64,000 nucleotides of DNA from Sorex araneus (Eukaryota > Chordata > Mammalia > Eulipotyphla > Soricidae): NCBI RefSeq assembly GCF_027595985.1, contig NC_073303.1, positions 27,537,347 through 27,601,346 of the forward strand, in the 5' to 3' direction. Made by a program: the position numbers and the translations under genes. The notes under the pieces are model-generated. The model had not been told where the DNA came from and searched no databases. It saw only the letters and a program-made list of their open reading frames with translations. Of this stretch, positions 33,977-46,300 are shown in pieces. How positions within the stretch are numbered: position 1 is the first letter of the stretch; every line of letters starts with the position of its first letter.

Positions 33977-36900
33977 ATGCAGCCCGTGCTCCTGCTCCTC
34001 GCCGCGGCCGTGGGTGAGCGGGCCCCGCGCCCCCGCGCCCGGGCACCAGGGGGGCCGCGCCGCGCCCGCGCCCGCGCCCTCACCCGCGCCCCTCTCCGCA
34101 GGCTGCGCGCCCGTCGCGGCGGGACTCGCCGCGCTCGACTGCTGGTTCGTGCAGGACGGGGGCCGCGGCAGCCTGAACAAGAACCCCGCAGTCCTGCTGC
34201 TGCGCCCGGGCGCGGGGCCCGCGCCGCCCCGGCCCGACCTCGGCCCCGAGTGCTACCTGCAGGTGCATGGTGAGTCTCCGCCCGCTCCCCGGCTCCGGCG
34301 GCCCCGCCGCCACCCCGTCCCCCCGGACCGCGGTTCCGTCCCGTCCCCGATCTCTCCCGCCGGGGGTGGGGTGGGGTGGGGTGGGGTAGGGGCCGCCCCC
34401 GACGCCCCGCGCGCCCCTCCCCGCCCGGGCGCCGACCCCCGCGCTGCTGTCTCCCAGACCCCGCCGGCGCCCTGCGGGCCGCTTTCCAGCGCACCCCCCG
34501 GGACGCGCCCGCGCCGCACTGCGAGATGAGCCACTACGTGCCGCTGCCCGCCTCTGCGCCCTGGGCCAGCGGCCTGAGCCCCGAGCCGAGCTGCCCGCGG
34601 GCGCTGGACGGTACTTGGTACTTGGTGAGCGTCACCAGCCCGCTGCTTAGCCTGTCCATCCTCATGAGGCAGCAGCCCGGACAGTCGCCGGAGCCGGGGC
34701 TCGTCACCATGGTCACAGGTAGGGGGCTGGAAAGTGAGGTTGGGGGGATCCGGGTCCAGCCCGGCCGCGGGGGGCACTCTGGGGGGAGTGGGGGGGCGAC
34801 TCGAGGCTCCCCTCCGGGTGGGGCTCAGTTTCCAGCTGGTGAAGCGGGGCGGGGCGGGGGGGGGCGCCCAGTCCAGAAGGTGGGCGTGCCGAGGGGCGGG
34901 GTCTCTGCTCTGCGTCCTTGAGAACCGGAACGCTCAGGAGGCTGGAAACGGCTCTGAAGCGAACACTTACTTTTCCTTTCTCTTCCTTTTCTCGGGCGGT
35001 GGGGGTGGGGTGGGGGGGGCAGGGTTGCTCAGGGCTTACTCCTGACTTTGTGCTCAGGTATCACTCCTGGCAAGGGTGGGGGATCATATGGGATGGGATT
35101 GGGGGGGGGGGTTGGCGGGAATCGAACCCAGGTCGCTGTCAGGCAAATTCCTTCCCTGTTGTACTGTCACTCTGGTCCCAGCAGGCACTTTATTTATTGG
35201 TTTATTTATTTATTTATTATCCCCCCCCCCCCCCCGCAGTAAGAACATGTTTATATTGGTTGGTTTATTTTGACTTGAGGGGCCACACCCAGCGATGCTC
35301 AGGGCTTACTCCTAGCTCTGCACTTGCCGCGTGGGGGATGGGGGACTCTGGGATGCTGGAGGATCAAACCCACGTTGGCTGTATGCATGACAAGCGCCTT
35401 CTCTGTACTATCCAGCCCACTCTGCACCATTTTTTTCTCCCCCCTCCCAGACTGGTGGGCTTCCCGACCTCTCCATTTCACCCTTTCGGAAACCTTCCCC
35501 CTTCCATCGGCTGCCAGAGCGGGGAGCCCAGCACAGGCACACACAGAGGAGCCCCTTCCCCACGGAGCCTAGGGCGGATGGACTCTGGGCCCGGGAACCG
35601 TGGGGAAGAAGGGATGACGCCAGAGACCCTCTGGCCCCACTGCCAGCGCCTCTTGCTGGGTCCTGCGTGCAGCAGGCTTGCGGCCCTGGACTGGGCTGGG
35701 GCGCAGGAGGCTGAGGGCAGAAAGGCAAGAACGAGGGTGAACTGACCCCATAACCTAAGAGCTTTCCCTCCTATAGGGGAAAGCAGGTACCCGGGCTTCC
35801 CCTGTGGGGGATTTTATACAAACAGCGTGGCCTGACCTCGGTCCGGACAACCCACCCTTCCTTTTCCCAACCCCCCCTTCTCTGACAGTACCATCCTTAT
35901 GGATAGGAAAGAGGAGTCAGCACCCACCCACAACCCTCGAACCCTGCCTCCCCTCCTCTCCCAGTGCTCAGCCCCCGGGGCCAGAGACTTCCCTTGGACG
36001 CTTGCCAAGGTGCTGGGAGGGGAAGGCCCTTTCCTCTGGGCTCCATCTTCCACATGTGAAAACATGGACAGTTTCCCAGTGGCCCTCGCCTGTGGAGACC
36101 ATCAAGAGAGGCCCTTTGTTTATTCACGGAGGCAACACTCGTGAGTGAGGGTCTCTGCTCTGCCCTGGTGGCAAGTAAGAATCCTCTGGGAATTTTTTTT
36201 TTTTTTTCTTTTTGGGTCGCACCTGGCGATGCACAGGGATTACTCCTGGCTGTAGACTCAGGAACCACCCCTGGCGGTACTCAGGGGACCATATGGGATG
36301 CTGGGATTCAAACCCGGGTCGGCCGCGTGCAAGGCAAACGCCCTACCCGCTGTGCTATCGCTCCAGCCCCTCCTCTGGGAAGTTTTATAACATGCTAATG
36401 GACCGGAGAGAGCTGGACTGTGTGCACTGCATCCAGGAGGGAGGCTGGATTCGGTTCAGGCACAGCATGACTCCCCCGCCCCCCAGGAACAGCTGGGAAT
36501 GACCCTGGGAGCACTGTCTCCAGAGCACCAAACACACACCTGACCCTATTCCTGGCAAATTATACACATGCCTGAGCATTCCTGTGATCCTATTCCTTGC
36601 GAGTTATCCCTGACTGTTTTCCCGGCAAATTATATCAGAATCCTGAGGCAACCAGCATAGATTTTGTTTTGTTTTGATTTGTTTTGGAGGCAGAGAAACC
36701 AGGGGTGCTCAGCGGTTACTCCTGGCTCTGTGCTCAGAAATCATTCCTGACAGGCTTGATTCCTGGTATGATGTGGTTCACCAAGCACCTCTAGGAGTGA
36801 CCCCTGAGCACCAAGCCAAGAGCGTTGTATGGCGGTAACCCTCAAACAAAAAAGAAGCCCCAAATATCACAAACTGGAATTCTTCTGGAATAATAATTTA

Positions 36901-39900
36901 TTTTCTCTCAGCTCTGGAGTTTGGGATTCCCAGATCAAGGGACATTCAAAAAGCTGAAATGTTGGATCTCCACGGTAGAGAATCCATCCTGCATAGTTTT
37001 ACAAAGTTGGTTTTGTGGGGCTGGAGAGATAGTACAGGGTTAGACACTTGCTCTGCATGTGGCCGACCCCGGATCTCTCCCTGGCACCAGATATAGTTCC
37101 CTCAAGCCGTGTCAGGAGAAAGCCCTGAGCACTGCGGAGTGTGATCCACAAACCAAAAACAACAAAAGGTAGAATTTATAGTGAGGTTTTCCAAACTGCC
37201 CTCACTTGGGATATTTCTGGATTTTGATGAACTTGGTGAATTACCTACTTGTTTTACTCTATTTGGATGAAAGAAGTGTAATTTTTGTAGGCTCCAGAAA
37301 TTGGGGGTAAAAATGATATTATCACAAGAGAAAAAAAATATTACATCTACCTGGAAGACCCATATGTGTGGTAAGAATTAGCTGTGAGCGGGTAGGGTGT
37401 TTGCCTTGCATGCGGCTGACCTGAGTTAGATCCCCAGCATCCCATATGGTCCCCCGAGCACCACCAGGAGTAATTCCTGAGTGAGAGCCAGGAATAACCC
37501 CTGAGCATCACTGGATGTGACCCAAAAGCCAAAAAAAAAAAAAAAAAGCTGTGAAACTGACTGTGATGGACATGGAAGATTTAGGTGTTTTGGAGAAAAT
37601 GGAAGGGACATTATGAGTGAAAAGAATCTTACAAGCAAAGCTATGTCTAAAAGTCAGAGTTTCTACTATTTACAAAAAAAAATTCTAAGTTTGGGTGCAA
37701 AAGAACACTTGAATGGTGGTTGGGTGCCAAATTATCAAATAATTATTAAACTACTTAATCAGGACTTTGAAGGGATAACTCTGAAAACTGGGCTTTATAG
37801 CTGATATAAAGTATGTAAGCCTTTCCTCCCACCAAGTCCTATTATTTTATTTGTTTCTTATAAAAGGAGGCAAGGATAGGGTCATTGGACTAATGAGGAA
37901 AATAGAAATTGAATGACTTTCCCAAGATAACCAGCAAGCCCATAATGATAATGATAAGAATGATAATGATGATGACAACAACTAGAAAATAGAAACCACA
38001 ATTGTTAAAGGTGCATTTTCTGTATTCCACACCCGTTCAAAGTTCTTTACATGCATGGCTCCATTTATTCCGCTCAATAACCATAGGAAATAGAAGTGAT
38101 AATTATCCTTATGACACAGATTAGAAAAAAGAAGAAGAAGAAAGGAAACATTTAGGTAATCTGCTCAAGGACACTCAGCTTGTAAGAAGCAGGGCTGAGA
38201 TTTAAACCCAAGCCTTTTTTTTCCCTCCTCTGTTTTTTGGGCCATACCTGGCTATCTGATTACTCTTGGCTCAGTGCTTGGAGTTTGCTCCTGGTGGTTC
38301 TAAGGGATCGAACCCCAGCCTCCTGCATGCAAAGCGTGTCCCAGCCCTTTGCACTACTTCCCTTGCCCAAGCTCAGGCCATTCGGCGTCAGGCTGTGCTT
38401 TCAGCTACTGGCTTCCTTGGTTAGGGGAGATTAAGGATAAAGAGTGGAGGCCGGTGTACTCTGCTCTCAGTGATGAGAGCTTCTGGAGTTGGAAACACAT
38501 CTATGGGAGAGAGAATTAGGGCCTGGGGGAATGGCAGGTAATATTATCTCTGGCTAGGTGCTTGCCTGTCTCCTTTATTAGATTATAAACCTATATAATC
38601 TCCTTTGTAAGTTGAAGGGCAGGGACCGCCTGTCTCACTCATCACTTGGACTATTACTCTCTTGCAGAAAAAAAAAAGTTAGGGCTGGAGCGGTAGTACA
38701 GCAAGTGGGTTTTTTTTTTTTCTTTTTGGGTTACACCTGGCGATGCACAGGGGTTACTCCTGGCTCATGCACTCAGGAATCACTGCTGGCGGTGCTCAGG
38801 GGACCATATGGGATGCTGGGAATCAAACCCGGGTCGACCGCATGCAAGGCAAACGCCCTACCTGCTGTGCTATCGCTCCAGCCCCCAGGTGGGGTGTTTG
38901 CCTTGCATGCTTGTGGCCTAGGTTCCATCCCCAGGCATAACTGAGTACTGCCAGGAGCAATTCCTGAGGGCAGGACCAGAAGTAACCCCTGAGCACCGCC
39001 AGGTGTGGCCCACCCCCCCCAAAAAAAAGTTAGGACCTCCTTGGAATCTACCTTCTTTTTTTGTGGGGGAGGAGTTGGGGGTCACACCCCTGGCAATGCT
39101 CTAGGCTCTGCACGCAAGAATTACTCCTGGCAGTGCTCTCGGGGCCATTATGGATGCATCGGGATCAACCCAGGTCAGCTGTGGGCAAGGCAAATGCACG
39201 CCTCCCTCCCCCCACAGTGCTCCTGAGGCCCCTTGATCATTCAGCATCGGGGCCGATATGCCCACCTTAGGAAAGGCGGCCGCCCCATTACAGTTGGAGC
39301 ATTGTAGTTGGTCTGTGCAGACTTGTGGGAGGGAGAAATGAAGAATCTAATGCTGGTGGGGACCGTCCGGCCATGGAGTGCAGGACGCACACTGCAGCCA
39401 TGGAGGGAAGGTTCCCGAAATGCCACCGAGTTTGCCTGGTAGATGTACTCTGGTGAGTGGGACCACTGCAGAAACGTCTTCCCATGTTCCTGGGACTGTG
39501 CTAACTTGGTGACTTTGTTATCTACACTCAGAAAGGAAGTAAACGGGGGTAGCAAAAGGGATGAAGTGATTTCACTTTGACCAATCACCCCAGGCTCTGG
39601 ATACTGTTATTGTTATCCAGCTTCAGAGAGAAGAAAGCTGAGTGGGGAAGAGTAATTGGTCCTAGTAACTGGTCCAAAGCTGCAGGAGTTGGGTCGAACC
39701 AAGGCAGGTGGGCCTCAGCCCGTTAACGGGGACCCACTGCCTCCACAGAGCTTGGAGGTCTGTGTTCAGGTTGAGGCTGGTGCAGGGACGCTCGGGCTGA
39801 TTCCGGAGTCACCTTGGCCTTTCCTGGTTCCTTACAGGCTGTGCTTGGAGGTGGGTGGGTTCAGATGGCATCAGGCGCCCAATTCAGAGCTGGAGAGAGA

Positions 39901-42900
39901 GCACAGCCTTGCTCACAGCTGACCTGGGTTCGATCCCCTGCACCCCACGTGGTTCCCTGAGTACTGCCATGAGTGATCCCTGAGCAGCACCGAGTGTGGC
40001 CCTAACCTAAAACAAAAAAACTTCCTCAGATGTCCCGGAGCTCATATGGCTGTGAGTTCTGAGCACCAACCCCCTTTTCACCTCGAGTTTCTGTTCAGGC
40101 AGCCCCCCTCGCTCCCCCACTTCTAGATCCATGGCATGATAGCGGAGTGGGTAATGGGCACCATCAAAAAAAGAGGTACCAGGGCCGGAGCCATAGTACA
40201 GCGTGTAAGGCAGTGCCTTGCATGTGTCTGACTCGGGTTCGATCCCCAGCATCCCATCTGGTCCTCCAGGCACCACCAGGAGTAATTACTGAGTGCAGAG
40301 CCAGGAGTAAGCCCTGAGCAGCACCAGATGTGACCGTCCCCCCAAAAAAGGTGTTCCCCAAATGGTGACAGATGGGTATGGGCCTCCCTGTAACTCTGTA
40401 TCTCTCCTTTTTTTTTTTTTTCTCTTTCCACTTCTCATTCCCTGCCTCCATCTTCCACAGCTGTGCTGACTGTCTTCTCCCACACCCCCAACTCTCGAGT
40501 TCGCCTGGGACAAGATGCAGTGCTGGACCTGAGCTTTGCATACGCACCGCCACCCACGGTCGGGGCCCCGACGGCTCCAGGGGCCCCTCCCTTTGGGCTG
40601 GAGTGGCGGCGCCAGCACCAGGGCAAGGGACACCTGGTCCTGGCCGCCACTCCTGGGCTGCAGGGGTCGCTGCCCAGAGCCCAGGATGGGGCGGTGACCT
40701 TTGCTGCTTGGGATGATGACGAGCTGTGGGGCCCGTGGACCGGAAACGGGACTTTCGTGCTGCCTGCAATTCATCCCTCCCAGGAGGGCTCCTACCTGGC
40801 CACTGTCCATCTGCCCTACCTGCAGGGACAGGTCACCCTGGATCTCGCAGTGCAGAGTGAGTGTGGGGGGGGAACATGAGGGGTACGGGAACACCATGGT
40901 CGGGGCGGGATGGTGGGGGAGAGGCTGCGCCAGGCTCGTGGGAGTCAGGGGCAGGGGGCCAGCGCACCAGGGAACTTGAGGGACTTGAGGAAGATCTTCC
41001 AAGCCTGAGGGAATTAGGGCCCCGGAGAATGGGGGACTTGGACCTGGGGGCTCCTGGGATGCACCAGTAGGGAGAAAGTGGGGTGCCAGTCCCCAGAGAA
41101 AAACCCAAAGTCCAGTTTGAGGCCAGCCCAAGGCCCCAGAGGGGTGGACGTTGTGGATTCACCCCCTCATCATGCTCCTTTCCTTCTCCCCAGAACCCCC
41201 CACCGTGTCTCTGATGCCAGCACCTCTTGTGTGGGCTGCCCCCGGGGAGGCCCCCCCGGAGCTGGTCTGCCTGGTCTCCCAGTTCTACCCGCCCGAGGGG
41301 CTGGAAGTGGAGTGGGAGCTCCGGGGCGGCCCTGGGGGCGCCTTCCAAAAGGCGGAGGGACAGCGGTGGCTCTCGGCGCTGCGCCACCACGCCGATGGCT
41401 CCGTCAGCCTCTCCGGACACCTGCAGCCACCCCCGGTCACCCTCGAGCAGCACGGGGCCCGCTACGCCTGCCGTGTCCGCCACCGCACCCTGCCAGCCTT
41501 CGGGCGTAGTGCGGCGGTGACACTGGAGGTGGCAGGTAAGGACTCGGAGCATCCAGAAGCTGGGGCCGGGGCCGGGGAAGCTGGGGAGCTCACGGGGACC
41601 CCTTGTTTCTGCCTGCAGGTGTCTCTGGGCCCTCCCTGGAGGACGGCGTTGGCCTCTTCCTGTCTGCCTTTCTCCTCCTTGGACTGCTGAAGGCGCTGGG
41701 CTGGGTTGGTGCGTGTGACCCCCATCTGACCAGGACCCTACTGCCCGTCCCTGCCTCCCAGACCCCCTCCCCTGGCACCCACTCCGTGCCCCTGCCACCC
41801 TCCTCCCAACCTTTCTCTCTCTCTCTCTCTCCACAGTTGCCTACCTGACTGGTCCCAAGACGGATTTGAAGGAGGAGGTAACAGCACCCCACTTCCCTTC
41901 CCTGTCCCTCCTTTCTACTAGCCCCTCACCCTTTGGGGGCGGTGCTGGTGGGAGGGGGGACAAAGCCTGGCTTTGGAATTCACACAGCCCGGGCTTAAAT
42001 CCTGCAGCCTTGACCGTGCAGCTTAATGGAGCTCTCGTTTTCCTTGGGGATAGGAATTAAAAGCTTCGTGCTGACCACTAGAAATGGGATCCAAGGGACA
42101 TCTGCCAACTTTAATCATTTAGTAGGTTCATAAAAAAGGTCAAAGGAGCCGGAGTGATAGTCCAGCAGGTAGGGCTTTTGCCTTGCACTGGCTGACGGGC
42201 TCAATCCCTGGCATCCCATCTAGTCCCCTGAGCACCACCAGCAGTGCACAGCCAGGAATAACCCCTGAACATCATCGATGGATATGGCCCCCAAACGCAA
42301 CCTCCCTTATGCACCCCCCCAAAAAAGATGAAGTGTATTATAACAATGTACTTGATTTTTTTTTAATCAAGGACTTACAAAATACCATTTCAATCTGCTT
42401 TTGCTTGAGGAAACGAGTCTTTCCCACTCTGGCCTGTTTTCAAGCACTGGTGCTTATTTTAAACTGTCAGCAGGGGCCAGGGCAATAGCACAGAGGGTAG
42501 GGCATTTGCCTTGCACGTAGCCGACCCGGGTTCGATTCCAGTATCCCATATGGTCCCCTGAGCACCGCCAGGGGTAATTCCTGAGTGCAGAGCCAGGAGT
42601 AACCCCTGTGCATTGCCAGGTGTGACCCAAAAAGCAAAAAAATAAATAAGTAAACTGTCAGCAAATCACAATTTAGACAGGCCACACTCCAGGGCTGGAG
42701 AGAGAGAATGTGCACGTGGCTGACCCAGTTCAGTCACCAGCACCGCCAGGAGTGATTCCTGAGCACAGAGCCAAGAGTAAGCCCTGAGCACCGCCGGGTG
42801 TGGCCCCAAACCATCCCCTGCCCCAGAAACCCCAAATGAGCCACACTTCAGATGTTCGACTTCAGATGTGGATGGTGACGACACAATTAGACACCAAAGC

Positions 42901-43127
42901 TGTGCATGCTGCTGGGTGGAAGGGGAGTGTCTCCGTTGGGAGATGCGGGAGGGAGAGCTCAGTCTGCCCTGCGGGGAACACGACACATTAGTTCCATTCT
43001 TCTCCCCCCTCCATGCCTGTGATGGTTCATTTATATTTGGGATGACTGTGAGAACGTCACTCTGTTTTCCACTGCCACATTCCTCACCCCCTTCCTATTT
43101 CTATTTCAGAAAGAGAAAACAAAGTGA
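33977..43127 (+). CDS. TAPBP: Tapasin (TAP-binding protein)
   Basis: Eight coding exons: 33977-34013, 34102-34269, 34458-34718, 40461-40856, 41194-41535, 41619-41708, 41837-41877, 43110-43127. They are in phase and give 450 residues (human 448 from memory). A signal peptide (MQPVLLLLAAAVG...) covers about 20 residues. Cys26 and Cys90 match the N-domain disulfide; Cys114 (SCPRALDG) matches the cysteine that bonds ERp57. A V-like domain, then an Ig C1 domain (about 267-380) with LVCLVSQFYP and YACRVRH, precede a membrane helix (VGLFLSAFLLLGLLKALGW). That helix keeps the lysine thought to contact TAP. The tail ends KEKTK, a K-x-K-x-x ER-retrieval signal. Tapasin edits MHC class I peptides in the loading complex. 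Cys63 (PECYLQVH) is unusual: human has Leu there. Intron 3 (5.7 kb) is full of SINEs. Confidence 0.95.
34362..34392 (+). repeat. (GGGGT)n G-quadruplex-prone tract
   Basis: Five or more runs of four G separated by single T in TAPBP intron 2, which is only 188 bp long. Such spacing is ideal for a G-quadruplex in the transcribed strand. Confidence 0.75.
35015..35425 (-). mobile_element. Two old SINEs in TAPBP intron 3
   Basis: 35015-35180 and 35275-35425, separated by (TTTA)n and a C16 run (35221-35236). Confidence 0.7.
35430..36180. other. Unique TAPBP intron 3 sequence
   Basis: Repeat-free intronic DNA with no exon that fits the tapasin phase. Confidence 0.45.
36190..36371 (-). mobile_element. 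SOR-like SINE in TAPBP intron 3
   Basis: Duplication TCCTCTGGGA. Confidence 0.92.
36690..37547. mobile_element. SINE fragments and a 5'-truncated young copy
   Basis: Mixed-orientation remnant 36690-36840, old plus copy 37015-37160, young plus copy 37386-37547 that begins inside the A box (AGCGGGTAGGG). Confidence 0.7.
37550..38215. other. Unassigned TAPBP intron 3 sequence
   Basis: A/T-rich, with a short (ATGATA)n-like run near 37943-37990. No family recognised. Confidence 0.4.
38220..39232. mobile_element. SINE cluster with second nested insertion
   Basis: Minus old 38220-38370. Host plus copy 38683-38711 and 38886-39028 is split by a young minus copy at 38712-38885 (flanks CAAGTGGGT / CAGGTGGGGT). 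Minus old 39060-39232. Confidence 0.82.
39235..39880. other. Unassigned TAPBP intron 3 sequence
   Basis: Unique-looking DNA without an exon in phase. Confidence 0.4.
39885..40350 (+). mobile_element. Two SINEs before TAPBP exon 4
   Basis: 39885-40015 (head shortened) and 40182-40350. The second ends 110 bp before the exon 4 acceptor. Confidence 0.75.
42145..42820 (+). mobile_element. Three plus SINEs in TAPBP intron 7
   Basis: 42145-42330 (old), 42473-42652 (young), 42691-42820 (old, short head). Confidence 0.8.
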
Positions 43128-43288
43128 AGGCCACCATTCTGGGGAAGCCAACATGATTTTTAGCCTGAGCTACCGGAACGGCCCCCAGACAGTACTGCCT
43201 GCCTGCTCCTAGGAGCTCCCCTGGATTGCTCTCCACCGATTGAATTTTTTTTTTTTTTAATCAGAGGCTGGGTGGAGGAATGGGGAGT

Positions 43289-43469
43289 TTGTGTTTGTGT
43301 GTGTGTGTGTGTGTGCGTGTGTGTGTTCTGTTTTTGGCCCACATCCAGTGATGCTCAGAGGTCATTCCTGGCTGTGCACTCAGGAATTACCAGAGATCAA
43401 ATCAAATCCGGTTGACCATTTGCAAGGCAAGTGCCTTATCCGCTGTACTACTGCTCTGGGGGGAGGGGT

Positions 43470-43547
<78 letters not shown>
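43289..43547. repeat. (GT)n arrays flanking a SINE remnant
   Basis: (GT)n 43289-43326 and 43470-43547 surround a minus SINE remnant (43335-43460). The second array is interrupted once by GGTGTG. Confidence 0.9.
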
Positions 43548-43548
<1 letters not shown>

Positions 43549-43559
43549 TGAGCTTCCCT

Positions 43560-44095
43560 CCCTCCCTGGGATACTTTTTGAAAGACAGAAATCTGCATCT
43601 TTCATCTTAAAGTTCTAGGACAGTAATTAAAAAAAATTCTTTTTGTTTTAAATCTCTATAATTTCTAACAAATTATAAAGGACCTCTGAGAGGTTTTGCT
43701 TAGGTAGGTTATAACTAGATATTTATTGTACTGGAATTTGAAACTGAAGCAGTATCTAGGGCACATATTCTGAGAACAGTGATGTCAGTATATAGATAAC
43801 GGAGCTAGGTAACGCTGTTTGGAAGTGTGAAAAGGGCCAGGGACATCTTAAGAGGGTGATGAAAATAGTCCTAACCTGGGCTCCCCCCTGATATAGGGAC
43901 CACTGTTGGTCTGGCTCACATTTGGGAAAACAGGTGCTCCCTAATAAATACTCCTTTTTGCCACTGACACGTGCATCGTGTGCTGGAGCCAGGGCACACC
44001 TGCCCCTCACTCCCGGGAGACAGAAGCCTCCAGCCAGGCTGTCCCCACCCGCCCCTCCAGCCAGGCTGATCCCCCCGTGCTGCCTCCTCCGACCC
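43560..44095. other. Unassigned between TAPBP and RGL2 island
   Basis: A/T-rich, then gradually GC-rich. No AATAAA clearly placed for TAPBP was found here. Confidence 0.4.
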
Positions 44096-44099
44096 CCCT

Positions 44100-46300
44100 C
44101 GGAAAGCCAATGTCTCTTGTGCAGCCCGCGACGGTGGCACTGAAATGACTGTGCCAATCGCTGGTGCACGCCGGTCTCCCCGCGAGACTGGGGTCCCTGC
44201 ACGGCTCCAGCTCGTCTGACCACTGCTGTCCCCGCAGCGCCCGCACCTGGCCCCGCGACCACTGGGGGGCGCGCGACGTAACTGTCATTTCCCCACCCCG
44301 AGCCCTTCAGGTTCACAGATCCAGAGGGGCTAGAAAACTGCGGGGCAAAGCAAACGGCGGCTCAGCCCGGTTCGGGGAGTCCAGGTCTGTCGCCCTGCGG
44401 GCGGCGGGTCTCGGGGGTGGTCACGAAGCCGTCCCGGGGCTTCCCGGGCGCCAGCGGGGACTTCGGGCAGCCGGGTCCCTCGCAGTGGCCGTGACCTCTG
44501 GGTGACCCGGGCCGCGGGCAGCCCTCCCGGCCGGCCCGACGCCCTCCAGCGTCCAGCCGAGCCGGCCCGGGCGGCCGGAACCCCGCGCGCCGTCGGGAAG
44601 CGGATGCGGCGGCTTCCGGCCCCGCCCCCCCGCGGGCTCCCCGGAAAACGCGGCGTGGACCGCGCGGCCCGCTGCACGCGTGGGAGGGTGCGGCCCCGCG
44701 GGCGGGGGCCGGTCCCGCGGCCGCCCAGCGCACGGGGCCGGGGCGGTCACCTCCTCCCGCCCCGCGCGGGCCCCTGCGCGGCGGCGACGCCCATCCCGCG
44801 CGGTGCGGGGCGACGTGCGCCCCCGAGCCTCGGGGCCAGCGCAGGGGGTCGCCCGGCGGCGCGGGGCCGCCGCCCCGGGCTTGGGGGTCCCGGCGCCCGA
44901 GAGTCCAGCGCTCCCCGAGCCCGCGGCCCCGGCCACTGTCCTCACTTCCTTCCTCTTTTGGCTCCCGCTCTCGGAGCGGGCGGACGTGGGGGGAGCGGAA
45001 AGGGCGGGAGAGCCCGGGAGCCGGGCGGGGGGGCGCCGGGGGTGCGGAAAGCCGGGGAGGGGACTCGGCCCGGGGACTCCGTCGGGGGCCGGAGACCTGC
45101 GGGAACGGCGGCCCGGGACGCGCGCTGCCCCCATCCCCTCCCGAGCAGGTCAGAGCCCGAGCGCCCCGTGACCCTGCCCGCTCCCGTGACCCCTCCACTG
45201 CCCCCTCTCCACCAGGGGCCCTCCCCCGCCCCGGCCTCTCCGATGGGCCCCCCCATCCCAGGACCCCCCCCCCGGCGGCGCCCGCCCCACTCCCCGCGCC
45301 CTCCTGACTCCCGCCGCGCTCTGGTCTCTCCCCAGGCGCCCCCATGGGCCGACCCCGCTGACTCCCACCCGGCCATGCTCCCGCGGCCCCTGCGGCTGCT
45401 CTGGGACACGAGCCCCCCCGGGGGAGTCGTGCTGAGCAGCTTCCGGAGCCGAGACCCCGAAGAGGGTGGGGGCCCCGGCGGCGGCCGGGGCGCGGGCGGG
45501 GGGCAGGAGGAAGAGGAGGAGGAAGAAGACGAGGTGAGCGGCGGGGGGCGTGCACACTCGGACCCCCTTCCTCGCGGGGGTCTGGTCCCCGCGCCGGTCC
45601 CGTTCGCGCCGGGCTCCCTCTCGGCCCCGCGTCCGTCCGGTCCGCGTGCGGGGGGTCCCGGCCGGGGGTCGCCCGGGCCCGCGTGCGCGCGTCTCGGCTC
45701 GGTCCCGACGCGGCGGTGTTGTTGTTTGGCGGGGAGGGGTTTGTCTCCACGGAGACGGGCGCCCGCGCCGGGGATTGGGGAGGGAACCCTCGGGTGCGTG
45801 AGCCCTCCCCCCTCGGGCCGGCGCGGGGCCCCGCGGGGCCGGCCGGGCGGGGTGCGGGCCGGGGTGGGCGCCCGCCGCGCGCGGCCCCCGGCGGGACGCC
45901 GGCCCCGGGAGGCGCCAGGAGTGGGGTTTGCGGCCCCGAGGTCCCGGAGTCCCGGGTCCAGAGGCCGGGTGAGGGCAGGGTGACTGGCCCGGCTGGTTTT
46001 TCGGGCTCCGTTGGGGGAGGGGCCGGGCCCACGTGACTCGGGGAGGCGATCCCCCACTTCATCCCCGCTTCCCCTTTTCCTCCCTGCACCCGGCTCCCGC
46101 GGCTACTGGAGGGGGGGGTCCTTCAGGGCCGCAGGGCACGGACCGATCCTGGGCCCAGCCGGTTCCGGTGGGGGAGGGCGGAGCATGCGGAGGCGCCGGG
46201 GCTGAGGTTTCGTTTCGGGGCTCCCGCTTCCCTCTCCTGCCCTTTGCACCTCGTTTCTCCGCCGCCGTGTCGGGGTTCAGCTCTGGGGGGAAGGGGCCGC
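44100..46300. promoter_or_regulatory. RGL2: Large CpG island at the RGL2 start
   Basis: Over 2 kb of extreme GC content surrounding the first RGL2 coding exon. A possible acceptor (CTCTCCCCAG, ending about 45335) just before the ATG at 45375 suggests a noncoding first exon upstream, whose donor I could not fix. Long open frames on both strands (up to 575 codons, minus) are composition artefacts: they are Arg/Pro/Gly/Ala strings without domains. Confidence 0.7.

Noticed and set aside
44362-46089. 575-codon minus-strand open frame in the RGL2 island
   Set aside because: Arg/Pro/Gly/Ala-rich with no domain; it overlaps RGL2 exon 1 and reflects extreme GC content with few stop codons.
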